NCBI GenBank assembly: GCA_964368965.1
Contig: CAYJDR010000002.1
Span: 62,001-126,000 of the forward strand
DNA from: CAYJDR01 sp964368965
GTDB lineage: Bacteria > Chrysiogenota > Deferribacteres > Deferribacterales > Mucispirillaceae
DNA length: 64,000 bases
Reading direction: 5' to 3'
In this document: positions 18,361 through 26,161 of the stretch, piece by piece
Position numbering within the stretch: position 1 is the stretch's first letter
How the letters are laid out: each line of letters begins with the position of its first letter
Notes under the pieces: generated by a model
Databases searched by the model: none
What the model was told of the DNA's origin: nothing
What the model saw: only the letters and a program-made list of their open reading frames with translations
Program-made: the position numbers and the translations under genes

Positions 18361-18411
18361 TTGACAAACTTATTTTATAACCCTATACTATAGCATTGCA
18401 ATAGTGCTATA
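18361..18411 (+). promoter_or_regulatory. Promoter with operator-like palindrome at the start site
   Basis: TTGACA (18361-18366), 17-nt spacer, TATACT (18384-18389). Overlapping the -10 end and the expected start is the palindrome TATAGCA-N9-TGCTATA (18389-18411). It could bind a repressor or form a hairpin at the 5' end of the mRNA. No regulator gene lies next to it. Confidence 0.65.
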
Positions 18412-18465
18412 TTTATCTATACATTATTTCGATTAAAATAATATCTACTCAGATAGGAGGACTTT

Positions 18466-19338
18466 ATGAAAGAAATTTTTGTATGTTTTGGCGTTCATGT
18501 CGATGCCGTTGCAGGATGGCTTGGCTCGTACGGTGGGGAAGATTCACCATGCGATATTTCTAGAGGTGTTTTTGCCGCAGAAGTTGGCACACCTAGGCTA
18601 TTAAAAATGTTCAGAAAGTTTGATGCTAAGGTTAGCTGGTTTATACCTGGCCACTCAATTGAAACATTCCCTCAGCAAATGAAGGAAGTTGTTGCAGATG
18701 GTCATGAAATCGGCCTACATGGTTACTCGCATGAAAATCCTCGCTTTATGACGCCTGAGCAAGAGGAAGATGTTCTTGTTAAAACTATCGACCTAGTTAC
18801 AGACCTATGGGGCCAGCGTCCAAAAGGTTATGTTGCACCATGGTGGGAAGGCTCTAGTGTTACTAATGCGCTATTGGCGAAGTATGACCTATATAACCAT
18901 AGCTTCATGCATGATGATTTCCATTGCTATTATGAGCGTGTTGGTGATGAATGGACTCCTATCGACTTCAGCAAAAAGGCTGAAGAGTGGATGAAACCTA
19001 TGACTTTCGGCAAAGAGACAGATGTTGTTTCTGTACCTGCTAGCTGGTATCTTGATGATTTACCACCGATGATGTTTGTTAAAGCAAGCCCTAACAGCTA
19101 CGGCTTTACAGCACCGCAAGTTGTTGAACAACTATGGAAAGATCAGTTCGACTATTGCTACCGTGAGTATGATTATGCTGTGTTCCCTATCACAATTCAC
19201 CCAGATGTTAGTGGCCGCCCACAAAACATATTAATGTTAGAAAGGCTTATCACTTATATGCTTGGGCACCCAGGAGTGAAGATTACGACAGTCGACTTTG
19301 TTGTAGAGGACTTCAAAAAACGCTGTCCACGCAAATAA
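18466..19338 (+). CDS. pgdA: Polysaccharide deacetylase family protein, H. pylori PgdA-like
   Basis: 290 residues, no signal peptide. The sequence tracks closely, by memory, with H. pylori HP0310/PgdA: DAVAGWLGSYGGEDSP, PGHSIETF, GYVAPWW, ASWYLDDLPPMMF, TIHPDVS. The metal triad is D13, H85 and H89. In H. pylori this protein is linked to peptidoglycan deacetylation and lysozyme resistance. The same fold subfamily also contains allantoinase/cyclic-imide hydrolases (PuuE). Here it is followed by a nucleobase/allantoin-type permease, which favours a ring-opening amidohydrolase acting on an imported heterocycle. AGGAGG precedes the start. Both roles should be kept open. Confidence 0.85.
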   Translation: MKEIFVCFGVHVDAVAGWLGSYGGEDSPCDISRGVFAAEVGTPRLLKMFRKFDAKVSWFIPGHSIETFPQQMKEVVADGHEIGLHGYSHENPRFMTPEQEEDVLVKTIDLVTDLWGQRPKGYVAPWWEGSSVTNALLAKYDLYNHSFMHDDFHCYYERVGDEWTPIDFSKKAEEWMKPMTFGKETDVVSVPASWYLDDLPPMMFVKASPNSYGFTAPQVVEQLWKDQFDYCYREYDYAVFPITIHPDVSGRPQNILMLERLITYMLGHPGVKITTVDFVVEDFKKRCPRK

Positions 19339-19366
19339 TTAAATCAATTTAGGAGAGGGTAATTTT

Positions 19367-20725
19367 ATGGAAGAAAAGAAACTCGCATCTAGCATGAGCG
19401 GTGACGATTATGCACATGAACCTGTACCTGTCGAGGGCCGCAAAAGCTGGGTAGATATGACATTTGTTTGGTTTGGTGCCGCAATGGTATCACAGCTTTA
19501 TAACGGTGGTGTTGCACTAGGCACAGGCATGGGCAACCTTGAGAATGCTCTTTGGGCGATATTTTGGGGTGCTTCATTTCTAGCACTATTTGCAGCATTA
19601 AATGGCTATGTTGGCGCTGTTACGCATTGTAACGCTGCTTTAACTGGTCGCTTTGCATATGGTAGCATTGGGGTTGCTATCCCAGGGTTCCATATTGCTG
19701 ATATCGGTTGGTTCATAGTTATCGCATCAATATTTGCAAATATTATGGGCTATGTTATCCCTAGTGTTGATACAAGGGTATGGGCGATATTGACCTGTAT
19801 GCTATTTATAACCAATAACTATATTGGCTTTAACAGTATGATTATTTTGAATAAGATAGCCTTTCCGCTGTTATTCTTGATCGGTATGTATGGTATCTAT
19901 AGGGTTCAAATTGTTACACCTGGCGGTATACCTGCAGTATTTGATATGGTTTACCCTGAGAAATATTCACTATCTGCTGGTATCGTTTTAGTTATCGGTA
20001 CTTGGGCAGCTGGTTGCTCCAGGGCTGCTGACTATATGCGTTTTGCAAGGCGTAGAGTTGACTCATTCCTTGCTACATTTATAGGCTTCTTTGCTGGCTT
20101 CTGCTTATGTATTGTTTGTGGTGCTATTTATGGTGCAGCAACTGGTGAAAGTTCAATCGGACCTACACTTTCAACATTAGGTTTCGTTGGTCTTGGTGCA
20201 TTCATGTTCTTTGTTCAAAGCTGGACAACTGACGAGCATTGCTCATATGTTACATCAACAGCTCTACCAACAACTATTGAAGTTGTTACAAAGAAACGTG
20301 TTCCACGTAGGTTTATCGTTTTAGGCGTTGGCTTACTTGGCGTATGTATATGCGGACTTGATATTCAAGCATACTATGTTCCATTTATTTCATTCCTAGG
20401 CTATATTATCCCTAGTATTGGTGCTATCTCGATTGCAGACTACTTCATTATGTCTAAAACGAAATACCACTGGACAGGCCATAAAAACTATTATGACTAC
20501 AACGTAAACTCTCCAGATGTAATGCACCATAAATTCAACTGGGTTGTTATACCTTCACTAGTGATCGGTATGCTATTAGGCTGGAAACTTACTTGGGGTA
20601 TCCCATCTATCACGGCATTCGTGGGCACTATAGTAGTTTATGTATTGTTTTCACTTCTATCATACGCTATGGGACTACAAAAGAAAGAAGTTGCGCTTAA
20701 TGAAAGCTTATCAAAAAATGGTTAG
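19367..20725 (+). CDS. NCS1 nucleobase/hydantoin permease (CodB-like)
   Basis: 452 residues with about 12 membrane segments. FVWFGAAMVSQLYNGGVALGTGM near the N-terminus and the TWAAGCSRAADYMRF loop are characteristic of the cytosine permease/NCS1 family, which carries purines, pyrimidines, hydantoins or allantoin with Na+ or H+. It lies 28 nt after the deacetylase-like gene and 9 nt before a small membrane-protein gene, so the three form an operon. The likely logic is uptake of a ring compound that the upstream enzyme opens, but the substrate cannot be read from the sequence. Confidence 0.85.
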   Translation: MEEKKLASSMSGDDYAHEPVPVEGRKSWVDMTFVWFGAAMVSQLYNGGVALGTGMGNLENALWAIFWGASFLALFAALNGYVGAVTHCNAALTGRFAYGSIGVAIPGFHIADIGWFIVIASIFANIMGYVIPSVDTRVWAILTCMLFITNNYIGFNSMIILNKIAFPLLFLIGMYGIYRVQIVTPGGIPAVFDMVYPEKYSLSAGIVLVIGTWAAGCSRAADYMRFARRRVDSFLATFIGFFAGFCLCIVCGAIYGAATGESSIGPTLSTLGFVGLGAFMFFVQSWTTDEHCSYVTSTALPTTIEVVTKKRVPRRFIVLGVGLLGVCICGLDIQAYYVPFISFLGYIIPSIGAISIADYFIMSKTKYHWTGHKNYYDYNVNSPDVMHHKFNWVVIPSLVIGMLLGWKLTWGIPSITAFVGTIVVYVLFSLLSYAMGLQKKEVALNESLSKNG

Positions 20726-20734
20726 GGGTGATAT

Positions 20735-20893
20735 ATGCATAACTGGATAATACTTATTGCAGGTTTATTGTTGATTAGTGGGTTTTGGCATATCATTTCG
20801 CCACCTGAGCGCAAGAAAGAAACTCGTATCGTTTCTACAGTGTTTACTGTGCTTGGTATTGTAGTTTATTTTCTGCAATCAACATTTCTGTAG
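20735..20893 (+). CDS. Two-helix small membrane protein, 52 aa, in permease operon
   Basis: Found by reading the gap after the permease. An ATG at 20735 follows AGGGGTG (20724-20730). The product starts MHNWIILIAGLLLISGFWHI, has a charged turn (PPERKKETR, 23-31) and a second hydrophobic stretch (TVFTVLGIVVYFLQ, 35-48). It has two short membrane helices and no cysteine. Spacing after the permease and a terminator 47 nt downstream mark it as the last gene of the operon. I do not recognise a family. It may be a small accessory subunit of the transporter, by analogy with other tiny transporter partners. Confidence 0.7.
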   Translation: MHNWIILIAGLLLISGFWHIISPPERKKETRIVSTVFTVLGIVVYFLQSTFL

Positions 20894-20939
20894 CAAATGC
20901 TTTCCTTGACATTATCGAGGAAATAAGTTAACTATTTCA

Positions 20940-20963
20940 GGGGCAAATTCGTTTGCCCCTTTT
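20940..20963 (+). terminator. Rho-independent terminator of deacetylase-permease operon
   Basis: GGGGCAAA (20940-20947), loop TTCG, TTTGCCCC (20952-20959), then TTTT. Perfect 8-bp stem with a tetraloop. Confidence 0.92.
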
Positions 20964-20966
20964 ATT

Positions 20967-22382
20967 ATGCTTGCATGGAGATTTGCTATTTTAACCCCTT
21001 TGATACTTCAAAATCTATTAATACAATTTTCAATATTAAGTTCTTTGCTTCTCTTAGGCATGTTTTTACGTGCAAAAGTGCCTCTATTTAGGCGCTTGCT
21101 TCTTCCAGCATCAGTTATTGGTGGTGCTATTGGACTTGCGTTAGTAGAATGCCCTATTTCGCCTATATCTGATGATACTGTCAAAAGCTGGGCGATACTT
21201 CCTGCGATATTAATCGTGCCGATATTTGCATCCGTCCCACTAGGTAACGGTTTTGAAAAAGATAATAGCACAACGTCAAGCATCGGCACTATCCTTTCAT
21301 CATGTGGATTATTCAGCGTGATACGTGAAATTCAACTCGTTATAGGGTTTGGCTTTACGTTGCTTGCATTATGGATGTTTCCAGAAGTTGACTTATATAG
21401 GACATTCGGCTTCGAACTTAGCCAAGGGTTTTCCGGCGGGCATGGCACTGCCGCTGTCGTTGGCGCAATATTGCAAGGCTATGACATTCCCTATTGGGCT
21501 GAAGCGCAAGGTATCGCAACAACATTCGCAACCATCGGGCTAATTGGCGGCATGATGTTAGGCATATGGCTCATAAACATGGCAAGTAGAAAAGGTGCAA
21601 CAACCATACTGCAAAAACCAAGCGAAATGCCTGAACAACTCACATATGGCTATACAAAAGATATAAACAAGCAAACATCACTCGGCAGAGATACTACTAA
21701 CAACAGCTCAATCGAAAGCATCTCCGTGCATATAGCCGTTATACTCATCGGTTGTGGTATCGCATATTGGATTCTTGACCTTGCAAAAACACACAATATA
21801 AGAGGCGTATCATCTGTGCCAGTTTGGTTTATTGCATTAATTGTTATGTATGGCATTAATTACATCATTAAAGCGTTAAAACTTGAGTGGCTATTCGATA
21901 AGAAAGTTAAAGCTAAAATAGTTGGCTCGCTTGCTGATTTTGCGATAGTTGCGGCTATGGTTAGCATACCTGTTAGCGCCGTCGCTACGTATATTATCCC
22001 TATTATAATACTATCTGCGCTTGGGTTTATAGTAACGTATTTACTCAGCTTTCCGTTATATAAGCTTGTGTTCGGCAAAGATAACTATTACTTCGAACGT
22101 GCGATATTAACGTTTGGCGTAAACACTGGCGTTACAATCAACGGATTAATGCTCTTGAAAATATGTGACCCTGACTATAAAAGCCCCGCATTGAACGACT
22201 TCACTGTCGCATTTGCAATGATGTCGGTGATTAGCATTGTAACATTCCCTATAATGTACTCGCTATTACAATCAGGAAGCACATTTCAGAACTTTTTGTT
22301 TGCAACATTCACAGCGTCGATTTATATTGTGATGATAATAGTTGGTAAAATCTTAATGAGGAAAGAGCATGGTAATAGGTAA
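20967..22382 (+). CDS. GltS family sodium/glutamate symporter
   Basis: About 471 residues with ten or more membrane segments. LRAKVPLFRRLLLPASVIGG, the GFSGGHGTAAVVG reentrant loop and the second inverted loop FGVNTGVTINGLMLL are typical of GltS, which imports glutamate with Na+. The ATG at 20967 lies only 4 nt after a terminator T-run and has no Shine-Dalgarno. A downstream non-ATG start such as the TTG at 21000 is possible, and would remove an N-terminal extension not usual for the family. It overlaps folP by 14 nt, so the two are co-expressed. Confidence 0.85.
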   Translation: MLAWRFAILTPLILQNLLIQFSILSSLLLLGMFLRAKVPLFRRLLLPASVIGGAIGLALVECPISPISDDTVKSWAILPAILIVPIFASVPLGNGFEKDNSTTSSIGTILSSCGLFSVIREIQLVIGFGFTLLALWMFPEVDLYRTFGFELSQGFSGGHGTAAVVGAILQGYDIPYWAEAQGIATTFATIGLIGGMMLGIWLINMASRKGATTILQKPSEMPEQLTYGYTKDINKQTSLGRDTTNNSSIESISVHIAVILIGCGIAYWILDLAKTHNIRGVSSVPVWFIALIVMYGINYIIKALKLEWLFDKKVKAKIVGSLADFAIVAAMVSIPVSAVATYIIPIIILSALGFIVTYLLSFPLYKLVFGKDNYYFERAILTFGVNTGVTINGLMLLKICDPDYKSPALNDFTVAFAMMSVISIVTFPIMYSLLQSGSTFQNFLFATFTASIYIVMIIVGKILMRKEHGNR

Positions 22383-23187
22383 TAAAACATTTGATACTAA
22401 AAACAATTTCTACATTATGGGCATTGTTAACTACACGCCAGACTCATTCTCAGATGGTGGCAACTATAACAATATAGATGGCGCATTATATCGCATTGAA
22501 AATATGATAAACGACGGCGCAGATATAATAGATATCGGCGGTGAATCTACACGCCCTAATCATGTTAAAATATCTGATGATGAAGAAGTTTCAAGAATTT
22601 TACCACTTTTAGAAGCTGCTAGAAAACGCTTTGATATACCAATATCGCTAGACACATATAAGTCAGGCGTGGTGAAGCAAGCTCTGCCATATATCGACAT
22701 GGTAAACGATATACATGGCTTAAAGTGGGATAATGAACTAGCAAGCATAATTGCAGAGAATAATTTAGCATGTTGCATTATGCATAATAGAGATAATCGC
22801 AACTATGGCGACTTTTGGGGTGAGTTTATGGCAGATATGAAGTCGAGCATTGATCTCGCAAAATCTGCAAACATTGCTGACAATAAAATCATGATAGATG
22901 CAGGCATTGGGTTTGTGAAGTCATACGAGCAAAACTTAGCAGCTGTCAACAGAACTAATGAATTGCAATCACTAGGCTACCCAATATTGATAGCGACATC
23001 AAATAAAGGGTTTATAGGCATCACAACTGGCAACGAGGTTGGTGATAGAATATATGGAACTGTTGCAACCACAGTAATTGGCGCAATGAAAGGCGCTTCA
23101 TTTTTTCGGGTGCATGACGTGAAAGCGAATAGAGATGCACTATTAATGACACAAGCAATCATAAATGAAAAAAGCCCATCGCAATGA
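22369..23187 (+). CDS. folP: Dihydropteroate synthase
   Basis: 272 residues, normal length. It shows GIVNYTPDSFSDGG, DIIDIGGESTRPN and a terminal FRVHDVK, the family's pterin and phosphate sites. It joins 6-hydroxymethyl-dihydropterin pyrophosphate to p-aminobenzoate in folate synthesis. Two usual motifs are weakened: the MHxxGxP segment is MHNRDNR, and the GxSRKxFIG loop is ATSNKGFIG (Arg to Asn, Lys kept). These could change sulfonamide contact or kinetics. It overlaps gltS by 14 nt. A bidirectional hairpin overlaps its last codons. Confidence 0.92.
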   Translation: MVIGNKTFDTKNNFYIMGIVNYTPDSFSDGGNYNNIDGALYRIENMINDGADIIDIGGESTRPNHVKISDDEEVSRILPLLEAARKRFDIPISLDTYKSGVVKQALPYIDMVNDIHGLKWDNELASIIAENNLACCIMHNRDNRNYGDFWGEFMADMKSSIDLAKSANIADNKIMIDAGIGFVKSYEQNLAAVNRTNELQSLGYPILIATSNKGFIGITTGNEVGDRIYGTVATTVIGAMKGASFFRVHDVKANRDALLMTQAIINEKSPSQ

Positions 23188-23196
23188 TGGGCTTTA
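23174..23196. terminator. Bidirectional terminator between folP and tsf
   Basis: GCCCATC (23174-23180), loop GCAAT, GATGGGC (23186-23192). T-rich on the plus side (TTTAAT) and on the minus side (TTTTTTCAT). It overlaps the last codons of folP. Confidence 0.85.
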
Positions 23197-23216
23197 ATAT
23201 TATGTTAAGTGGTTTA

Positions 23217-24101
23217 CTATAAACCAGCTTGTTTACGAACTTCTTCAGCGAAATCGTCTTTCTTTTTCTCGATACCTTCACCAAGTTGGAAACGAGTGAA
23301 ACGAACAACTTCTCTATCGCCTAACATTTGAGCAACAGTTTTATCGCCGTCTTTAACGAACTTTTGGCTAGTTAAGCAAGACTCTTGCTTGAACTTGTTC
23401 ATTTGGCCACCGATAATTTTTTCGATTAAGTTATCTGGTTTGCCATCTTCTTTAGCTTTTGCTATGAAGATTTCTTTTTCGTGTTCAACAACAGCTGGGT
23501 CTAACTCGCTTTCGTTAACGCAAAGTGGGTTAACCGCACAGATGTGTAGAGCAACGTCACGAACTAGTTCGCTATCAGCGTCAGTAGCGCCTTTAACTTC
23601 AACTAATACGCCAATTTTACCACCCATGTGGATGTATGAATCAAGTGAAGCGCCTTCAGCTGCATCGTAGCAAGCAAAACGACGAACACGGATGTTTTCA
23701 CCGATTTTAGCAACTTTTTCAGCTAAGATTTTCTCAACTGTTTCGCCGCCAACATTAACAGCCATAAGCGCATCAACATCAGCAGGTTTGTTGTCTAATA
23801 TAAGTAGAGCCATTTCTTCGCATAAGTTGATGAAGTCATCAGTCTTAGCAACGAAGTCAGTCTCACAGTTTACTTCAACGATAACGCCTGATTTAGCATC
23901 GCCTTTAACGTGTGCGTAAACTAAACCTTCAGCAGCGATACGAGAAGATTTTTTAGCAGCGTCAGCTAAACCTTTCGTACGAAGGAAGTCAACTGCTTTA
24001 TCCATATCACCATCAGTTTCAGATAGTGCTTTTTTACAATCCATCATGCCCGCGCCAGTTTTTTCGCGAAGCTCTTTTACCATACTTGCAGTGATAGCCA
24101 T
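23217..24101 (-). CDS. tsf: Elongation factor Ts
   Basis: 294 residues. The N-terminal UBA-like domain (ITASMVKELREKTGAGMMDCKKAL) contains the family signature, and EVNCETDFVAKTDDF lies in the core. It is the nucleotide exchange factor that recycles EF-Tu. It follows rpsB after 2 nt, the standard bacterial rpsB-tsf order, so both are driven by the promoter at 25021-25047. Length fits the longer EF-Ts forms with two core subdomains. Confidence 0.98.
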   Translation of the reverse strand: MAITASMVKELREKTGAGMMDCKKALSETDGDMDKAVDFLRTKGLADAAKKSSRIAAEGLVYAHVKGDAKSGVIVEVNCETDFVAKTDDFINLCEEMALLILDNKPADVDALMAVNVGGETVEKILAEKVAKIGENIRVRRFACYDAAEGASLDSYIHMGGKIGVLVEVKGATDADSELVRDVALHICAVNPLCVNESELDPAVVEHEKEIFIAKAKEDGKPDNLIEKIIGGQMNKFKQESCLTSQKFVKDGDKTVAQMLGDREVVRFTRFQLGEGIEKKKDDFAEEVRKQAGL

Positions 24102-24103
24102 TG

Positions 24104-24907
24104 TTATTTACCCTCTTCTTCTGTAGCTGGTGTTTCAGAATCAGCCATAGAGATTATTTCTTCATCAACAGTGTCTTCTTCATCAGTAGATGCAGCGCGA
24201 ACTTCTTCAACTAATGCATCTTCACGTGATTGGTAGCCTTCGATAACTGCGTCAGCTAATCTGTTAGCGATTAATTGACAAGCTCTGATAGCGTCATCGT
24301 TACCTGGGATAGGGAAGTCAACTAGCTCAGGGTCGCAGTTAGTGTCAACGATAGCAACGATAGGTATGCCAAGTTTGTGAGCATCACGGATAGCGTTTTG
24401 CTCCATCTTGATGTCGATGATGAACATAACATCAGGAATACCTTTCATATCTTTGATACCGCCAAGGTTTCTTTCTAGTTTGTCATATTCTTTCTTTAAT
24501 AAAGAAGCTTCTTTTTTAGTGAAACGTTTGATGAAATCAGAAGCAAACATTTCTTCAAGCTCTTTCAATCTAGCGATACGGCCTTTGATTGTGTTGAAGT
24601 TAGTAAGCGTACCACCTAACCAACGTTGGTTGATGTAGTAAGCGCCACATTTTTCAGCAGCTTGTTTGATAGCTAATTGAGCTTGTTTTTTAGTACCTAC
24701 GAATAAGAACTTGCTACCGTCTTTAGCAGCGTTGCGAGTGAACTCGAAAGCAGTGTTAAAGCACTGAACAGTTTTTTGTAAGTCTAGGATGTAGATCCCG
24801 TTTCTTGCGCCAAAAACGTATTTTGACATCTTTGGGTTCCAACGCTTAGTTTGGTGACCAAAGTGAACACCTGCTTCAAGCAAGTTTTTCATTGAAATGT
24901 GTGACAT
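24104..24907 (-). CDS. rpsB: 30S ribosomal protein S2
   Basis: 267 residues. It has SMKNLLEAGVHFGHQTKRWNPKM at the N-terminus, the GTKKQAQ and YINQRWLGGTLTNF blocks, and VDTNCDP, all S2 signatures. The acidic tail (about 235-267) is longer than in E. coli. AAAGGAG precedes the ATG. A leader of about 110 nt with a hairpin separates it from the promoter and may carry autogenous control by S2. Co-transcribed with tsf. Confidence 0.98.
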   Translation of the reverse strand: MSHISMKNLLEAGVHFGHQTKRWNPKMSKYVFGARNGIYILDLQKTVQCFNTAFEFTRNAAKDGSKFLFVGTKKQAQLAIKQAAEKCGAYYINQRWLGGTLTNFNTIKGRIARLKELEEMFASDFIKRFTKKEASLLKKEYDKLERNLGGIKDMKGIPDVMFIIDIKMEQNAIRDAHKLGIPIVAIVDTNCDPELVDFPIPGNDDAIRACQLIANRLADAVIEGYQSREDALVEEVRAASTDEEDTVDEEIISMADSETPATEEEGK

Positions 24908-25012
24908 ATTATTCTCCTTTGTTATGCCTCCGCCGTAGCTCTGTGAACACTACATCTACCTTTAAATGTAGCACATGCCCACTTGCCATATTCGGCGTGT
25001 TTTATAAATAAG
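24908..25012 (-). ncRNA. Possible structured rpsB leader
   Basis: On the minus strand the leader holds CTACAT, a 10-nt loop and ATGTAG (24949-24971), with an outer CGCCG/CGGCG pairing (near 24998 and 24931). Ribosomal protein S2 represses its own operon in other bacteria, so a control element is plausible. I cannot match it to a named family by eye. Confidence 0.4.
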
Positions 25013-25020
25013 CTGTGTAT

Positions 25021-25047
25021 ATTATAATAGTATGGGAGATATGTCAA
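25021..25047 (-). promoter_or_regulatory. Promoter of rpsB-tsf
   Basis: On the minus strand, TTGACA (25047-25042) is followed at 15-17 nt by TATAAT/TAATAT (25026-25019). Confidence 0.75.
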
Positions 25048-25070
25048 GAGATAAGTTATGAAATTTGACA

Positions 25071-25104
25071 AAAATAAAGGGCAATGAAAGCTCACCGCCC
25101 TTTT
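25071..25104. terminator. Terminator downstream of Big_2 lipoprotein gene
   Basis: AAAGGGC (25076-25082) pairs with GCCCTTT (25097-25103). On the minus strand it is followed by TTTATTTTTG. Confidence 0.72.
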
Positions 25105-25120
25105 ATATTATGATTTTATT

Positions 25121-25945
25121 CTATGGCTGGTAAACATCAATTTGCACAGTCGTGCTAATTAGGCCACCACCTGTCGATAGCGTAATATTTGCCTTGCCTA
25201 CAGCTACACCTGTAACCAACCCACTAGTGCTGACAGTTGCGATGTTTTGATTGTCAGAAACATATGTTATTGTTGGCGCTGGTGCTGTCGATGGTGTGAT
25301 TGTATACGTAATCTGCGCAGTGCTACCACGCCTCACACCTATGTATGATGGTGCTGTTATGCCTGTGACTGGGTCTACATACCTAGCTACATACACTATC
25401 GTATTGCCAACATAGCCACCGTCTACAGTTGTTGAAACTATATTTGTTTGCCCTTCTGCCACGCTGCTAACTATACCTGTTGTAGGGTCAACAGTTGCGA
25501 TACTCGTATTTCCAGAAGTATAACTTATATCTTGATTTAATGCAGTCGTAGGTTTAACGAATGCCCTGACAGAAGCGCTGCTGCCTAATATAACGGCGAT
25601 GCTTGCAGGCACATCTATACCTGTGACAGCTTCATTTTCTGCAACAACATTCACTTCTATTTCTTTACTGCTGTTACCAGCCCTTACAGTTACAGTAGCA
25701 TTGCCACCTTGCACAATGCCTGACACAATACCATTTGAGTTCACAGTGACAGAATCATTGTCGTCTGAATAATAAGATATTTCATCACTTTCAATATCGC
25801 CACTTATGATAGTAACTTCAATTTGCTTTGTGCCGCCAACCTCAACGCTCATTTTTGTAGGTACGGTAAAATTAACATCATCAGTTGTTCCACATGCTGC
25901 CAATGCAATCAGTAATATAGGTAATAGGATTAAAATCTTTTTCAC
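25121..25945 (-). CDS. Surface lipoprotein with three Big_2 (bacterial Ig-like) domains
   Basis: 274 residues. A lipoprotein signal ends LIALAAC with the lipid-bearing cysteine at C18. The rest is three repeats of about 80 residues with the Big_2 pattern (VSGIVQGGNATVTV, VSSVAEGQTNIV, VTGVAVGKANITL), each preceded by a strand such as SYYSDDNDSVTV, TSGNTSIATV or VSDNQNIATV. Such domains occur on adhesins and cell-surface proteins. No enzymatic or anchoring domain other than the lipid is present. It stands alone, divergent from the heat-shock operon. The function is probably binding or spacing at the cell envelope. Confidence 0.85.
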   Translation of the reverse strand: MKKILILLPILLIALAACGTTDDVNFTVPTKMSVEVGGTKQIEVTIISGDIESDEISYYSDDNDSVTVNSNGIVSGIVQGGNATVTVRAGNSSKEIEVNVVAENEAVTGIDVPASIAVILGSSASVRAFVKPTTALNQDISYTSGNTSIATVDPTTGIVSSVAEGQTNIVSTTVDGGYVGNTIVYVARYVDPVTGITAPSYIGVRRGSTAQITYTITPSTAPAPTITYVSDNQNIATVSTSGLVTGVAVGKANITLSTGGGLISTTVQIDVYQP

Positions 25946-26055
25946 AATTTATCCCCTTAAATATTTTAATAATGATATAACATACAATCAGAATCAAAAT
26001 AATTCAAGCAAATTCAAGTAAACATAAGCAAATTTCATAAAAATGAACTTATCTC

Positions 26056-26084
26056 TTGACAGATACTCTATATACCATTAAATT
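26056..26084 (+). promoter_or_regulatory. Promoter of hrcA heat-shock operon
   Basis: TTGACA (26056-26061), 17-nt spacer, TAAATT (26079-26084). The CIRCE element begins 5 nt after the -10, at the expected start site. Confidence 0.8.
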
Positions 26085-26089
26085 ACTTT

Positions 26090-26116
26090 TTAGCACTCGA
26101 ACAGTGTGAGTGCTAA
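26090..26116. promoter_or_regulatory. CIRCE operator
   Basis: TTAGCACTC (26090-26098), N9, GAGTGCTAA (26108-26116): a perfect match to the CIRCE consensus bound by HrcA. Confidence 0.97.
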
Positions 26117-26161
26117 CAAGGTGCAAAAAAGCTTTAAAATACACTAACATAGGCGAACAAC

